Source: Porphyrobacter sp. GA68
GTDB lineage: Bacteria > Pseudomonadota > Alphaproteobacteria > Sphingomonadales > Sphingomonadaceae
Length of the DNA stretch: 64,000 bases
NCBI RefSeq assembly: GCF_022605525.1
Contig: NZ_JAKQYJ010000002.1
Span: 434,001 to 498,000 of the forward strand
Direction of reading: 5' to 3'
This document shows, piece by piece, positions 8,828-22,368 of the stretch; the stretch's first letter is position 1; every line of letters begins with the position of its first letter. The position numbers were made by a program, and so were the translations under genes. Below the pieces are notes generated by a model. The model was not told the DNA's origin and ran no database searches. It saw only the letters and a list, made by a program, of their open reading frames with translations.

Positions 8828-10492
8828 ATGCTGACCCGCCTATCCATCCGCAACATCGTCCTGATCGAGGCGCTGGACCTGGAGTTCAGCAACGGGTTGG
8901 GCGTCCTTACCGGAGAGACAGGGGCGGGCAAGTCCATCCTGCTCGACGCGTTGGGCCTCGTTCTGGGCAACCGGGCCGACAGCGGGCTTGTGCGCGGCGG
9001 TGAGGAGCGGGCGAGCGTCACCGCAACCTTCGAGTTCGCGAGGCTGCCGAAAGGCGTAGCCGATGCCCTGGACGAAGCGCAGATCGAGCTGGAGCCAGGT
9101 GAACCGCTGCTGATCCGGCGGCAACTGCGCGCCGACGGCGGCAGCAAGGCATTCATCAACGATCAGCCGGTGGGCGTGGCCCTGCTGCGCATGATCGCCC
9201 CGCTGCTGGTCGAGTTGCACGGACAACATGATGATCGCGGCCTCGTCAACCCGCGCGGACATCTGCAGCTGCTCGACCGCTATGCCGGTGCCGACACGCA
9301 GGAGATGGCACGGCTGTATCGCCGCTGGCGCGAGGCCGAGGCCAGCCTGGCCAGCGTGCGTGAGCGGGTGGCGTCCGCGGCGGAGGAACAGGACCTGCTG
9401 CTGGCGCACCTGACCGAACTCACCGCGCTTGAACCGGTCGCCGGCGAGGAGGCGCGGCTGGCGGACGCCCGCGCGACCATGCAGAAGGGCGAGAAGCTGG
9501 CCGATGAGCTGGAGGAGCTGCGAAGCCTGTGGGATGGCTCGGACTCGCCGCTGGCGGCGCTGCGGATCGCGGCGCGGCGGCTAGATCGGATAGCGCAAGA
9601 ACATCCCTTGTTGGCCGATGCCCTGGCCGCGATCGACCGGGCGGTGATCGAGGCGGGGGAGGCGGAGGACAAGCTGCGCGCAGCGGCCGAGGCGCTGTTG
9701 TTCGACCCCGCGGCGCTGGAGGCGGCGGAGACGCGATTGTTCGACCTGCGCGCCATTGCCCGCAAGCACCGCTGCGAAGTGGATGCGCTGCCCGCCAAAA
9801 TGCGCGAGTTCCGCGCCGCGCTTGACATGATAGAAGGCGGCGAGGCGGAGCTGGACGCCCTGGAAGCGGAGGTGCGGGAAGCGCGTGCAGAGTTCGAAGC
9901 GGCAGCCGCGCGCCTGCACGAACAGCGGCTGGCGGCTGCCGGGCGGTTGGATGCGGCAGTCGCGGCGGAGCTGGTTCCGCTCAAGCTGGACGCGGCGAGG
10001 TTCAGGACACGGGTGGATGCGCTGCCGCCCGAACGGTGGAGCGCGGCAGGCGCGGACGCCGTGGAGTTCTTGATCGCCACCAACCCCGGTGCTGATTTCG
10101 CGCCCCTGACGAAGATCGCGAGCGGCGGCGAACTGTCACGTTTCATCCTGGCGCTGAAGGTTGCTCTGGCTGAAGAAGGCGGCGCGGCCACCGTCATTTT
10201 CGACGAGATCGACCGGGGAGTGGGCGGTGCGGTGGCCAGTGCCATCGGCGAACGCCTGGCGCGGCTGGCTGCCGGTGGACAGATGCTGGTAGTGACCCAT
10301 TCCCCGCAGGTCGCGGCGAAGGGCGATCATCAATACCTCATCCACAAGGCGAGCAGCGGCATCGTAACCCGCACTTCTGTGCACCTGCTCGACACGCAGG
10401 GCCGACAGGAGGAAATCGCGCGAATGCTGTCCGGAGCCGAGATTACAGCGGAAGCTCGCGGACAAGCTGATCGGCTCCTCGCCAGACTTTGA
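8828..10492 (+). CDS. recN: DNA repair protein RecN
   Basis: RecN is an SMC-like ATPase used in double-strand-break repair. The 554-residue protein begins MLTRLSIRNIVLIEALDLEF, the standard RecN opening, with Walker A GETGAGKS at 29-36. A long, alanine/glutamate-rich coiled-coil arm fills about 155-365. The ABC signature region KIASGGELSRFILALK, Walker B VIFDEIDRGVGG and the H-loop VVTHSPQVAAKGD close the head domain. Length is typical. AGGAC lies about 11 bases upstream of the ATG. It stands between bamD and a PEP-CTERM gene, with 175 untranslated bases after its stop. Confidence 0.96.
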   Translation: MLTRLSIRNIVLIEALDLEFSNGLGVLTGETGAGKSILLDALGLVLGNRADSGLVRGGEERASVTATFEFARLPKGVADALDEAQIELEPGEPLLIRRQLRADGGSKAFINDQPVGVALLRMIAPLLVELHGQHDDRGLVNPRGHLQLLDRYAGADTQEMARLYRRWREAEASLASVRERVASAAEEQDLLLAHLTELTALEPVAGEEARLADARATMQKGEKLADELEELRSLWDGSDSPLAALRIAARRLDRIAQEHPLLADALAAIDRAVIEAGEAEDKLRAAAEALLFDPAALEAAETRLFDLRAIARKHRCEVDALPAKMREFRAALDMIEGGEAELDALEAEVREARAEFEAAAARLHEQRLAAAGRLDAAVAAELVPLKLDAARFRTRVDALPPERWSAAGADAVEFLIATNPGADFAPLTKIASGGELSRFILALKVALAEEGGAATVIFDEIDRGVGGAVASAIGERLARLAAGGQMLVVTHSPQVAAKGDHQYLIHKASSGIVTRTSVHLLDTQGRQEEIARMLSGAEITAEARGQADRLLARL

Positions 10493-10667
10493 GGCGAAAG
10501 AATGTGAGCGCGAGAAAGTGTCTCACAGCGATACAACCGCTCGATTACGTTGGCGGAGAAGCGTTTAGCTAGGTAAAAGACCATCCACCGGGCTAATTGG
10601 GCGTACCGTTTTAGAACAGACTAAGCCGAGTCGCAGCCCCTTCGTCGCAAACCACGGGAGGTGCAAA

Positions 10668-11264
10668 ATGCGGAAGCTGTTTTACTCAATTCTGGTCGGC
10701 ACAGCCACCATGACAGCATCGGGCGCGAGTGCGGCGGTGACACTGGGTAGCACGACCTGTAGCCTCGGCGACATTTCGCCGACTGCCGTCGCCTGCCGCG
10801 GCTGGTATGAAGGCAATCTCAACAGCAACAGCCCAGCCGATCGGGCCGCTCAGGCAGCGGCGCTCAATGCGCTGCTGGGTGTGAGCACGTTTACCGCTGC
10901 CAATCTGACTTTCACTGAGACACTTCCTTCTATCAGCGGGAACAGCGTCAATTTCGCCACACCGCTGTACGGCAACACGGTGGTCAGCTTCCATGTCGGA
11001 GGCGCCAACGGGCAGGCGACAGGCATCGGTTACAGCGGAACGGCGTTCTACCTTTTCGATGCTGGCAATCTGGTGGGCGGTCTCGACACCATCGGCTTCA
11101 ACCGTGCAGGACTCTCCAACGCACGGCTCTACAGCACTGGCACGTTCCAGACACCGGCCGTGCCGGAACCGGCCACCTGGTTGATGATGATCCTCGGGTT
11201 TGCCGCGGTTGGCGGAGCCATGCGCCGCAAGCAGGCAGTGCAGGCGCGGGTACGCTACGCCTGA
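10668..11264 (+). CDS. PEP-CTERM sorting-domain secreted protein (PEPxxW type)
   Basis: The product has 198 residues. It begins with a Sec signal peptide, MRKLFYSILVGTATMTASG, with likely cleavage near ASA. A small-residue-rich extracellular domain follows, with two cysteines (TTCSLGD and AVACRGW) that could form a disulfide. The C-terminus is a PEP-CTERM anchor: PEPATWLMMILGF from residue 166, a short hydrophobic helix, then MRRKQ and a basic tail. Such tails are recognised by exosortases, which cleave and transfer the protein to the envelope. The ribosome-binding site GGGAGG lies about 8 bases before the ATG, and the gene has its own strong terminator. It is a single gene interrupting recN and ligA. 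No catalytic motif is visible, and its function is unknown. Confidence 0.85.
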   Translation: MRKLFYSILVGTATMTASGASAAVTLGSTTCSLGDISPTAVACRGWYEGNLNSNSPADRAAQAAALNALLGVSTFTAANLTFTETLPSISGNSVNFATPLYGNTVVSFHVGGANGQATGIGYSGTAFYLFDAGNLVGGLDTIGFNRAGLSNARLYSTGTFQTPAVPEPATWLMMILGFAAVGGAMRRKQAVQARVRYA

Positions 11265-11296
11265 TCATCCTCTGTCAGCGTCGTGAATGACCGCAG

Positions 11297-11329
11297 CGGC
11301 TGTCGGCCTAGCGCCGACAGCCGTTTTTT
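11297..11329 (+). terminator. Rho-independent terminator after the PEP-CTERM gene
   Basis: A perfect 11-bp GC-rich stem (11297-11307 with 11313-11323, 5-base loop) is followed by TTTTTTC at 11324-11330. It lies 32 bases after the PEP-CTERM stop and about 90 bases before ligA. It should isolate the PEP-CTERM transcript from ligA, and is the clearest intrinsic terminator in the window. Confidence 0.93.
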
Positions 11330-11395
11330 CTTGCCGGAAGGGTGGCAGGTGCGGATCGGCGACTACTGGCGGCAGCCGGTTGTCTGCGGTAGTAG

Positions 11396-14201
<2,806 letters not shown>

Positions 14202-14226
<25 letters not shown>

Positions 14227-15110
14227 TGGCGCAACCGCAAAATTGCCCAGTCGCCGATCGCGGCCGCCTCCATCAGGCGGAAGCCGCGCTGTTCGTACGC
14301 TTTCGCCACCACGTCCTGTTGTGACGTCAACAGCCCCGACAGTACGATGTCGCCACCCGGCGCAGTGTGGTGCCCGAAATCGTCGGCCAGCTCGACAAGC
14401 GGTCCGGCAAGGATATTGGCGACGAGGAGGTCATACGGCCCGCGTGCCGTCAGCACGGGATCGTCCATGCCTGGTGCGGTGACAGCAAGGATCTCGCCAG
14501 GGCCGGACCCAAGAGGGATGCGGTTCAGCGCGGCGTTCTCGCGCAGCACCTCCTCGCACACGGGATCGATGTCGGAAGCGGCGATCATGGCGTCCGGCCA
14601 CAGGCGGAGGGCAGCAAAGGCGAGCAGGCCGGTCCCGGTCCCCACGTCAATCATGCTGCGCGGGCGCACTCCGCCGTGTTCCATGCGGTCGAGCATCGCA
14701 AGGCAGCCTTTGGTTGTTGCGTGCTGACCCGTGCCAAAGGCTTGCGCGGCGGGAATGATCAGTTCGTGAATGGCCGGGTCATCGGTGGCGGGATGATCGG
14801 GAGTGCGGACGCGGAAGCGGCCGGTCTCCACCGGGTCCAGTCCCTGCTGGCTGAGCGTGACCCAGTCCTGTTCTGCCAGCTGCTCCACCCGGAACGCGTC
14901 GGGTCTGGCGGGTAGCAGCGCGGCAAAGCGGGCAAGATCGGTTTCATCCGGCGTGCTGGGCAGCCACGCCTCCAGCACCCAGTCCGCGCTGTCTTCGGCG
15001 ACTTCCCGCCCCGAGAGCACCATGCGCTCGTCCTCGCCCAGAGCGGCGAGCGCGCTTTCCACATCCTGGCGTGGCGCAATCGCGGTGATCTTCCAGCTGT
15101 CACCGGACAT
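14202..15110 (-). CDS. prmA: Ribosomal protein L11 methyltransferase
   Basis: PrmA methylates lysines of ribosomal protein L11 using SAM. The ATG at 15110 (MSGDSWKITAIAPRQDVE) gives 302 residues and has GGAG about 8 bases upstream; an in-frame ATG at 15128 is less well placed. Diagnostic motifs are AFGTGQHATTKGCLAML, the SAM loop IDVGTGTGLLAFAAL, AASDIDPVC, and VANILAGPLVEL, which corresponds to the NPPY-like motif of PrmA. The start overlaps the stop of the upstream SDR by 11 bases, and the stop overlaps the start of the TIGR02117 gene, making a compact three-gene unit. Confidence 0.93.
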
Positions 15111-15810
15111 AGCTGGCTCCATTCGCATCCAGTGTTGCGCCGGTCATGGAAGCGGGCGCGTCAAGAGCGCAGAATGCGATGACGCGGGCGATCTCTTCCG
15201 GGGTGGCGACCCGGCCAAGAGGGATGTCCTGCAGGATGCCATCTCCTCCGCGCGAGGCGAGGTAATCCCCGGCCATCGCGGTGTCCACGAAGCCGGGCGC
15301 TATGGCGAAGCTGACGATGCCATCGCCGCCATAGGCGCGGGCGATCGTCTTGTGCATCGCCAGCATCCCGGCCTTGGCCGCAGCATAGTGCCAGTGGTCC
15401 GGCGAGTCGCCGCGGTGGCCCGCACGGCTGGCGACATGAACCAGCCGCCCGCCGGCCTTTCGGTCGCGCCAGTGCCGCACTGCCAGCCGGGACAGGATGG
15501 CCGCCGATGTCAGGTTGACGCGCAATCCGTCGGCCCAGCCGGTCGCCCATTCCTCGTCCGTCCGAACCAGCGGATTTGCCGCGAAGACGCCAGCGTTGTT
15601 GATGAGGACATCAATACGCCCGTCCAGCGCCTCCAAGGCGGCGCCCCACAGTTCGCTGGCCGCATCTTCCTGCGCGAAGTCGGCGCGCAGCATTCGCTCG
15701 CCGTGGCCTGCAGTGGACTGGCCGATCACATTGGCCCCGCGTTCGAGCAGCATGGCCATGGCAGCCGCGCCAATCCCCCGGCTGGCCCCGGTCAACAGAA
15801 TGTTCGTCAT
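15100..15810 (-). CDS. SDR-family NAD(P)-dependent oxidoreductase
   Basis: This classical short-chain dehydrogenase has 236 residues from the ATG at 15810. The cofactor loop is TGASRGIG near the N-terminus, NNAG appears in LINNAGVFAANP, and the catalytic Ser...Tyr-x3-Lys set is HVASRAGH and HYAAAKAG. The C-terminal stretch PGFVDTAMAG and the ending TGATLDANGASYVR are typical of FabG-like members. An in-frame ATG at 15822 is also possible. Substrate cannot be told from sequence. It overlaps prmA by 11 bases and is divergent from sdhC. Confidence 0.88.
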   Translation of the reverse strand: MTNILLTGASRGIGAAAMAMLLERGANVIGQSTAGHGERMLRADFAQEDAASELWGAALEALDGRIDVLINNAGVFAANPLVRTDEEWATGWADGLRVNLTSAAILSRLAVRHWRDRKAGGRLVHVASRAGHRGDSPDHWHYAAAKAGMLAMHKTIARAYGGDGIVSFAIAPGFVDTAMAGDYLASRGGDGILQDIPLGRVATPEEIARVIAFCALDAPASMTGATLDANGASYVR

Positions 15811-15916
15811 GCTGCGGGTCATGCTGCACCGGTCGCGGCTTGTCGAGCCTTGACCTGCTTGCCTCACGCGCCATCTGGGCTAAGGAGCCTGCGACGAACC
15901 GATGGAAAGAACCTGA

Positions 15917-16297
15917 ATGGCCGACCGCCCGCTTTCACCGCATCTCTCGATCTGGAAATGGGGACCGCACATGGCGGTTTCGATCCTGCACCGCGCCACG
16001 GGCGACGGGATGGCGGTCGTGGGGCTGGGCACGCTGCTCTGGTGGCTGGGGGCGCTTGCCAGCGGGCCGGAGGCTTACGAAACCTTCCTGTCGGTCTTTA
16101 CAAGTCCGATCGGCTGGGTCGTTCTGGTCGGCCTCAGCTGGGCGTTCTTCAACCACATGTCGAGCGGGATCAGGCACTTCGTGCTTGATCTTGGCGCGGG
16201 TTACGAGCTGCGGGTGAACAAGCAATCCTCGTGGGCTTCGATCGCTTCGGGTATTATTCTCACGGTCCTGTTCTGGGCCGCAATTCTTCTCCTGTAG
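15917..16297 (+). CDS. sdhC: Succinate dehydrogenase cytochrome b556 subunit
   Basis: SdhC is the larger membrane anchor of complex II and binds heme b and ubiquinone. The 126-residue product starts RPLSPHLSIWKWGPHMAVSI, matching the SdhC signature (RPLSPHL and SILHRATG). It has three hydrophobic helices at about 25-47, 62-84 and 105-126. The heme-ligand histidine lies in FNHMSSGIRHFVLD. sdhD follows after 13 bases and sdhA overlaps sdhD by one base, so this is the first gene of sdhCDA. No sdhB follows; it is found near 59 kb. Confidence 0.94.
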   Translation: MADRPLSPHLSIWKWGPHMAVSILHRATGDGMAVVGLGTLLWWLGALASGPEAYETFLSVFTSPIGWVVLVGLSWAFFNHMSSGIRHFVLDLGAGYELRVNKQSSWASIASGIILTVLFWAAILLL

Positions 16298-16310
16298 GAA
16301 CGCACATAAA

Positions 16311-16727
16311 ATGGGCAGACGCACGACGCTGGAACGTTACGGCGGCAAGGGCACCGCCATCGGGCAGGTTCGCGGGCTTGGTTCCGCGGGCGAAGGGCCG
16401 CATCATTGGGTGCAGCAGCGCCTGACCGCCATCGGCAATCTGGTTTTGGTGAACTTCCTCCTGATCAGCTTCATCCTTCTGCCCAACTACAGCTACGCCA
16501 CGGTCAGCGGATGGATCGGCAGCCCGCTGGCAGCCACCGCCCTCGCGCTGCTGGTCGTCAGCACATTCTGGCACGCACGGCTCGGGCTGCAGGTCGTGAT
16601 CGAGGATTACGCCGACCGCCCCGGCAACAAGTTCGCGCTGATTGCCATTGTCAACCTGCTAGCTGTCGCCGGCATCGTGTTCGGCCTGTTCAGCATCGCC
16701 ACCCTCGCCTTTGCAGGAGCCGCCTGA
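16311..16727 (+). CDS. sdhD: Succinate dehydrogenase membrane anchor subunit SdhD
   Basis: SdhD is the second membrane anchor of complex II. The 138 residues contain [18 protein letters not shown], the conserved SdhD N-terminal segment, and three predicted helices. [13 protein letters not shown] contains the heme-binding His and the conserved Asp-Tyr pair. AGGAAC lies about 8 bases before the ATG. The stop overlaps the sdhA start as TGATG, suggesting translational coupling. Confidence 0.94.
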   Translation: MGRRTTLERYGGKGTAIGQVRGLGSAGEGPHHWVQQRLTAIGNLVLVNFLLISFILLPNYSYATVSGWIGSPLAATALALLVVSTFWHARLGLQVVIEDYADRPGNKFALIAIVNLLAVAGIVFGLFSIATLAFAGAA

Positions 16728-18601
16728 TGGCCAATCCATCGCCGCAGACCCCCGATACGACCGCTCCGAACATTGCCGGCGGACCGGGCGGAGCCTATCC
16801 CATCACCGACCATACGTATGACGTGGTGGTGGTCGGCGCCGGCGGATCTGGCCTGCGCGCCACCATGGGCGCGGCCGAAGGCGGGCTGCGCACGGCCTGC
16901 ATTACCAAGGTGTTCCCGACGCGCAGCCACACGGTCGCGGCGCAGGGCGGCATTGCGGCCAGCCTGGGCAACAATTCGCCTGACCATTGGTCCTGGCACA
17001 TGTACGACACCGTCAAAGGTTCGGACTGGCTGGGCGATCAGGACGCGATCGAATACATGGTGCGCGAGGCACCGGCCGCCGTTTACGAGCTGGAGCATGC
17101 CGGCGTACCGTTCAGCCGCAACGCCAACGGCACGGTGTACCAGCGCCCATTTGGCGGGCACATGCAGAACATGGGCGAAGGGCCGCCGGTCCAGCGGACC
17201 TGTGCCGCCGCGGACCGCACCGGTCACGCCATGCTGCACGCGCTGTATCAGCAAAGCCTGAAATACGACGCGGATTTCTTCGTGGAATATTTCGCCATCG
17301 ACCTCATCATGGAGAACGGCGCATGCCGGGGCGTCATCGCCCTCAGCATGGATGACGGCACCATTCACCGGTTCCGCAGTCACGCCGTCGTGCTGGCCAC
17401 CGGAGGGTACGGACGGGCCTATTACACCGCCACCAGCGCGCACACCTGTACCGGTGACGGCAACGCCATGGTGCTGCGTGCCGGTCTGCCGCTGCAGGAC
17501 ATGGAGTTCGTTCAGTTTCACCCCACCGGCATCTACGGCGCGGGCGTCCTCATCACCGAAGGCGCGCGGGGCGAGGGCGGCTATCTGACCAATTCCGAAG
17601 GGGAGCGGTTCATGGAACGCTATGCCCCTTCGGCCAAGGATCTGGCCAGCCGCGACGTGGTCAGCCGGTCGATGGCGCTGGAAATGCGTGAAGGGCGCGG
17701 CGTCGGCCCGGAAGGCGACCACATCCACCTGCATCTGGATCACATCGATCCCAAGGTGCTGGCAGAACGGCTGCCCGGCATCACCGAATCGGGCAAGATT
17801 TTCGCCAACGTGGACCTGACCCGGCAACCTTTGCCGGTGACGCCGACGGTTCATTACAACATGGGCGGCATCCCTTGCAATTATCACGGAGAGGTCGTGA
17901 CCTTGCGGGACGGCAATCCCGATGCGGTCGTTCCCGGCCTGTTCGCCGTGGGTGAGGCGGCCTGCGTTTCGGTCCACGGTGCGAACCGCCTTGGTTCCAA
18001 CTCGCTGATCGACCTGGTCGTGTTCGGCCGCGCCACCGGTTTCCGCCTGCGCGAGATCATCAAGGCGAACAGCAGCCACGCCGAACTGCCCCGCGACAGC
18101 GCCGACCTGGCGCTGACCCGCCTCGACCATTTCCGTCATGCCAAAGGCGGTTCGCCGACGGCGCAGGTCCGCGCGGCGATGCAGAAGGTCATGCAGAAGC
18201 ACGCCGCCGTGTTCCGCGACAGCCAGACATTGTCGGAAGGCGTCGCCATGCTGGCCGAGCAGAACACCCGGATGCAGGACATCGCAGTGTCGGACCGCTC
18301 GCTGATCTGGAACACCGACCTGATCGAGACGCTGGAGCTCGACAACCTGATGGCGCAGGCCAACGTCACCATGGTTTCGGCGGAAAACCGCAAGGAAAGC
18401 CGCGGCGCCCACGCGCACGAAGACTATCCCGAACGGGATGATGCCAACTGGATGAAGCACACGCTGGCCTGGTTCGACGGCTGGGGCGGCGGCGCTACCG
18501 GCGCGGGCAAGGGCGCGGTGTCGATCGATTACCGTCCCGTGCACGAATACACGCTGACCGACGACGTGGAATACATCAAGCCGAAGAAGCGGGTTTATTA
18601 G
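16727..18601 (+). CDS. sdhA: Succinate dehydrogenase flavoprotein subunit
   Basis: SdhA carries covalent FAD and oxidises succinate to fumarate in the TCA cycle. The ATG at 16727 overlaps the sdhD stop, has CAGGAG a few bases upstream and gives 624 residues; longer in-frame readings upstream run through sdhD and are rejected. Motifs are [13 protein letters not shown] for [15 protein letters not shown] with the histidine that binds FAD covalently, [20 protein letters not shown] in the active site, and [20 protein letters not shown] near the C-terminal FAD contact. It ends KPKKRVY, as family members do. The operon ends at a hairpin 7 bases downstream. Confidence 0.97.
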   Translation: MANPSPQTPDTTAPNIAGGPGGAYPITDHTYDVVVVGAGGSGLRATMGAAEGGLRTACITKVFPTRSHTVAAQGGIAASLGNNSPDHWSWHMYDTVKGSDWLGDQDAIEYMVREAPAAVYELEHAGVPFSRNANGTVYQRPFGGHMQNMGEGPPVQRTCAAADRTGHAMLHALYQQSLKYDADFFVEYFAIDLIMENGACRGVIALSMDDGTIHRFRSHAVVLATGGYGRAYYTATSAHTCTGDGNAMVLRAGLPLQDMEFVQFHPTGIYGAGVLITEGARGEGGYLTNSEGERFMERYAPSAKDLASRDVVSRSMALEMREGRGVGPEGDHIHLHLDHIDPKVLAERLPGITESGKIFANVDLTRQPLPVTPTVHYNMGGIPCNYHGEVVTLRDGNPDAVVPGLFAVGEAACVSVHGANRLGSNSLIDLVVFGRATGFRLREIIKANSSHAELPRDSADLALTRLDHFRHAKGGSPTAQVRAAMQKVMQKHAAVFRDSQTLSEGVAMLAEQNTRMQDIAVSDRSLIWNTDLIETLELDNLMAQANVTMVSAENRKESRGAHAHEDYPERDDANWMKHTLAWFDGWGGGATGAGKGAVSIDYRPVHEYTLTDDVEYIKPKKRVY

Positions 18602-18607
18602 AATGAC

Positions 18608-18635
18608 AATGACACCCGCGCCGGCGGGTGTCATT
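18608..18635. terminator. Bidirectional hairpin terminator between sdhA and the zinc metallopeptidase gene
   Basis: A perfect 12-bp stem (18608-18619 with 18624-18635, loop GCCG) lies in the 38 bases between two convergent stop codons. The A/T-rich ends of the stem give short U-rich flanks in both directions, although neither is a long T-run. It very probably ends both transcripts. Confidence 0.8.
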
Positions 18636-18639
18636 ATCC

Positions 18640-19494
18640 TCAGCTCACCTGCAAGATCCGGTCGCAGGCGCGGTCGTCCCCGCGCAGCCCGAGGCGCAGC
18701 GCCTGCATCCGCTGTTCGCTGGTGCCGTGGGTGAAGCTTTCCGGATTGACCGTGCCGGTCGATCGGCGCTGCAAAGTGTCGTCGCCGATGGCGCTTGCGG
18801 CCGTCAAGCCTTCTTCGATGTCTCCGGGTTCGATGAGCTCGCGGTTGCGGCCGGCCCACACGCCCGCATAGCAATCGGCCTGCAACTCCATCAGCACGTT
18901 GAGCTGGTTGGCCGCGCGCGGGTTGGCCTGCTGGGCACTGCGCACTTGTCCCGCGATGCCGGTGATCGTCTGGATGTGATGCCCGTATTCGTGAGCGATC
19001 ACGTAATACCGGGCAAAATCGCCCTCCTGCCCCGCCATTCGTGCCAGTTCGTCATAGAACGCCGTGTCGATGTAGATCGTCTGGTCGCCCGGGCAGTAGA
19101 ACGGCCCCAGCCCCGTGGAGGCCGCGCCGCAGGACGTGTTGAACCGTTGCGCAGTCGCGAAACGCAGGGTCGGCTGTTCAAAGGGAACGCCCTGCTGTGC
19201 GAAGATCGGCTCCCACGTCGCGTTCAGCGACTGCAAGGCGTTGCAGGTCTCCGTCGCGTACTGATTCGCGGTGCACAGTGCCTGTTCATCCTCGCTGGCG
19301 GCCACGACCGCGCCGCCCTGCGACTGCTGCACGCCTTCGACCACGCCTACGGTCTGCATCGGATCCAGCCCGAACAGGAAGTATCCCAGTGCCGCGATGA
19401 CGATCGTGCCGCACCCGATGCCTCCTGCGGCACCTGCCCGACCGCCGGTGCTCCCGACTTTGATGTTGCCCGTGTCGAACGGATTGAGCCGCAT
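18640..19494 (-). CDS. Neutral zinc metallopeptidase (YpfJ family)
   Basis: The ATG at 19494 (MRLNPFDTGNIKVGSTGGR) gives 284 residues and has CAGGGA just upstream; the frame extends further but without family similarity. A glycine-rich N-terminus is followed by one membrane helix (GTIVIAALGYFLFG, about 25-40). The C-terminal catalytic domain carries the zinc motif HEYGHH in VIAHEYGHHIQTITG and the downstream ELQADCYAGVWA. This layout matches the predicted neutral zinc metallopeptidases, including E. coli YpfJ. The domain is probably periplasmic. Substrates are not known. It is convergent with sdhA and divergent from guaB. Confidence 0.9.
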   Translation of the reverse strand: MRLNPFDTGNIKVGSTGGRAGAAGGIGCGTIVIAALGYFLFGLDPMQTVGVVEGVQQSQGGAVVAASEDEQALCTANQYATETCNALQSLNATWEPIFAQQGVPFEQPTLRFATAQRFNTSCGAASTGLGPFYCPGDQTIYIDTAFYDELARMAGQEGDFARYYVIAHEYGHHIQTITGIAGQVRSAQQANPRAANQLNVLMELQADCYAGVWAGRNRELIEPGDIEEGLTAASAIGDDTLQRRSTGTVNPESFTHGTSEQRMQALRLGLRGDDRACDRILQVS

Positions 19495-19601
19495 TCCCTG
19501 ATCCCCCGTGAACTGTTTTGCGGAAACAATCGCCCGCACGGGCGGCAGTTCCATCGCCCGCCCGCTCTCCTGCTCTAGCGGTTTCTGCGCGACGTTGTTA
19601 G

Positions 19602-21116
<1,515 letters not shown>

Positions 21117-21128
21117 GGACCCTGCACC

Positions 21129-22310
21129 TTGACCCCGGCTGCCAGGGTGCAGGCGGCCATCGCGCTGCTGGACGAGGTGATCGGCGCCGCCCGCGGCAAC
21201 GGTCCGCCCGCCGACCGGCTGATCGGCGACTACTTTCGGCAGCGCCGTTATGCGGGATCGAAGGACCGCCGCGCGGTACGGGAACTTGTTTACGCCGCCA
21301 TCCGGGCTTGCGGCCCCGTGCCGCAGAGCGGGCGTGCGGCCATGCTGCGGCTGGCTGAGGCGCAGCCTGATCTGGCGCAGCTGTTCGATGGCTCGCTCCA
21401 CGGCCCGGCTCCGGTTGCCGCCGGAGAGCCCGTGGCAGCCGGCGGTATCGCGCCGCCCTGGCTGGACACGCGGCTGGCGAGTTCCGGAGTTCCGGCCGAC
21501 GAGGCGCGGGCGCTGCTGGGGCGCGCGCCTCTGGATGTTCGGGTCAACACTCTGAAGGCAAATCGCGCGGCCCTGACATTGCCGGTAGCCGGCGAGCCGC
21601 TGGTCGCGCCCGACGCGCTGCGCTTTCCTTCAGGCACGCAGATCGAACAGTGGGCCCAATACCGCGAAGGTCTGGTAGAGGTGCAGGACCACGGCAGCCA
21701 GTGGGCGTGCCAGGCGGTGGCTCCGCAGCCAAGCGAAACGGTGATCGACCTGTGCGCCGGGGCGGGGGGCAAGACGCTGGCACTGGCGGCTATGATGAAC
21801 AACCGGGGCGCACTGGTCGCGAGCGATACCGACCGCAGGCGGCTGAGCCAGCTAGGCCCGCGGGCGCAGCGGGCAGGAGTTACCAACCTCCGCACCGTGT
21901 TGCTTGATCCGGGGCAGGAATTGGCTGCGCTGGACGAATGGCGCGGCAAGGCGGATGCGGTGCTGGTCGATGCGCCGTGCAGCGGCACCGGAACATGGCG
22001 GCGCAGCCCCGAATTGCGCTGGCGCCTGACACCACCGGCACTCGACCGGCTGGTGGCGTTGCAGGCGCGCCTGATCACCGTCGCGGCGGAACTGATCCGG
22101 CCCGGCGGGCGAATCGTCTACGTCACCTGCTCGCTGCTCGACGAGGAGGGAGCGGGGCAGATCGATGCCGCCTTGGCGAGCCGGGAAGATCTGGTGGCCG
22201 AAGCGCTGGACCTGCCGATCGGGCGGACCAGAGGGCCGGGTGTCCGCCTTTCTCCCGCGCATGACGAAACGGACGGGTTTTTCATCGCCCGTCTAGGCAA
22301 GGCATGGTAA
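21129..22310 (+). CDS. RsmB/NOP-family 16S rRNA m5C methyltransferase
   Basis: This 393-residue SAM-dependent methyltransferase probably forms 5-methylcytosine in rRNA. The start codon is TTG at 21129, with GAGGAC about 9 bases upstream; no better ATG is available. The N-terminal RNA-binding region precedes the catalytic domain. Motifs are DLCAGAGGKTLALAAMM for SAM binding, DAPCSGTGTWRR with the release cysteine and YVTCSLLDEEG with the nucleophile cysteine, the diagnostic two-cysteine pattern of the family. The C-terminus DGFFIARLGKAW is also typical. It resembles RsmB but its N-terminus is shorter than that of E. coli, so the exact target base is not assigned. Confidence 0.9.
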   Translation: MTPAARVQAAIALLDEVIGAARGNGPPADRLIGDYFRQRRYAGSKDRRAVRELVYAAIRACGPVPQSGRAAMLRLAEAQPDLAQLFDGSLHGPAPVAAGEPVAAGGIAPPWLDTRLASSGVPADEARALLGRAPLDVRVNTLKANRAALTLPVAGEPLVAPDALRFPSGTQIEQWAQYREGLVEVQDHGSQWACQAVAPQPSETVIDLCAGAGGKTLALAAMMNNRGALVASDTDRRRLSQLGPRAQRAGVTNLRTVLLDPGQELAALDEWRGKADAVLVDAPCSGTGTWRRSPELRWRLTPPALDRLVALQARLITVAAELIRPGGRIVYVTCSLLDEEGAGQIDAALASREDLVAEALDLPIGRTRGPGVRLSPAHDETDGFFIARLGKAW

Positions 22311-22368
22311 GACAACCATGATGGTTGCCACGAGCCGGTCTTCACGCACATCTTTTCGGGAGCTTTTC

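Noticed and set aside
14803-16188. A 461-codon plus-strand frame crossing prmA, the SDR gene and the start of sdhC
   Set aside because: It conflicts with three recognised genes and has no family features.
16607-18874. A 755-codon minus-strand open frame opposite sdhD and sdhA
   Set aside because: It lies antisense to clearly recognised genes, has low-complexity Arg/His/Gly-rich translation, and matches no family. High GC leaves antisense frames open.
22313-22327. 15-base palindrome CAACCATGATGGTTG before the TPR gene
   Set aside because: Short and next to a start codon; a possible operator, but no regulator or second copy was seen.
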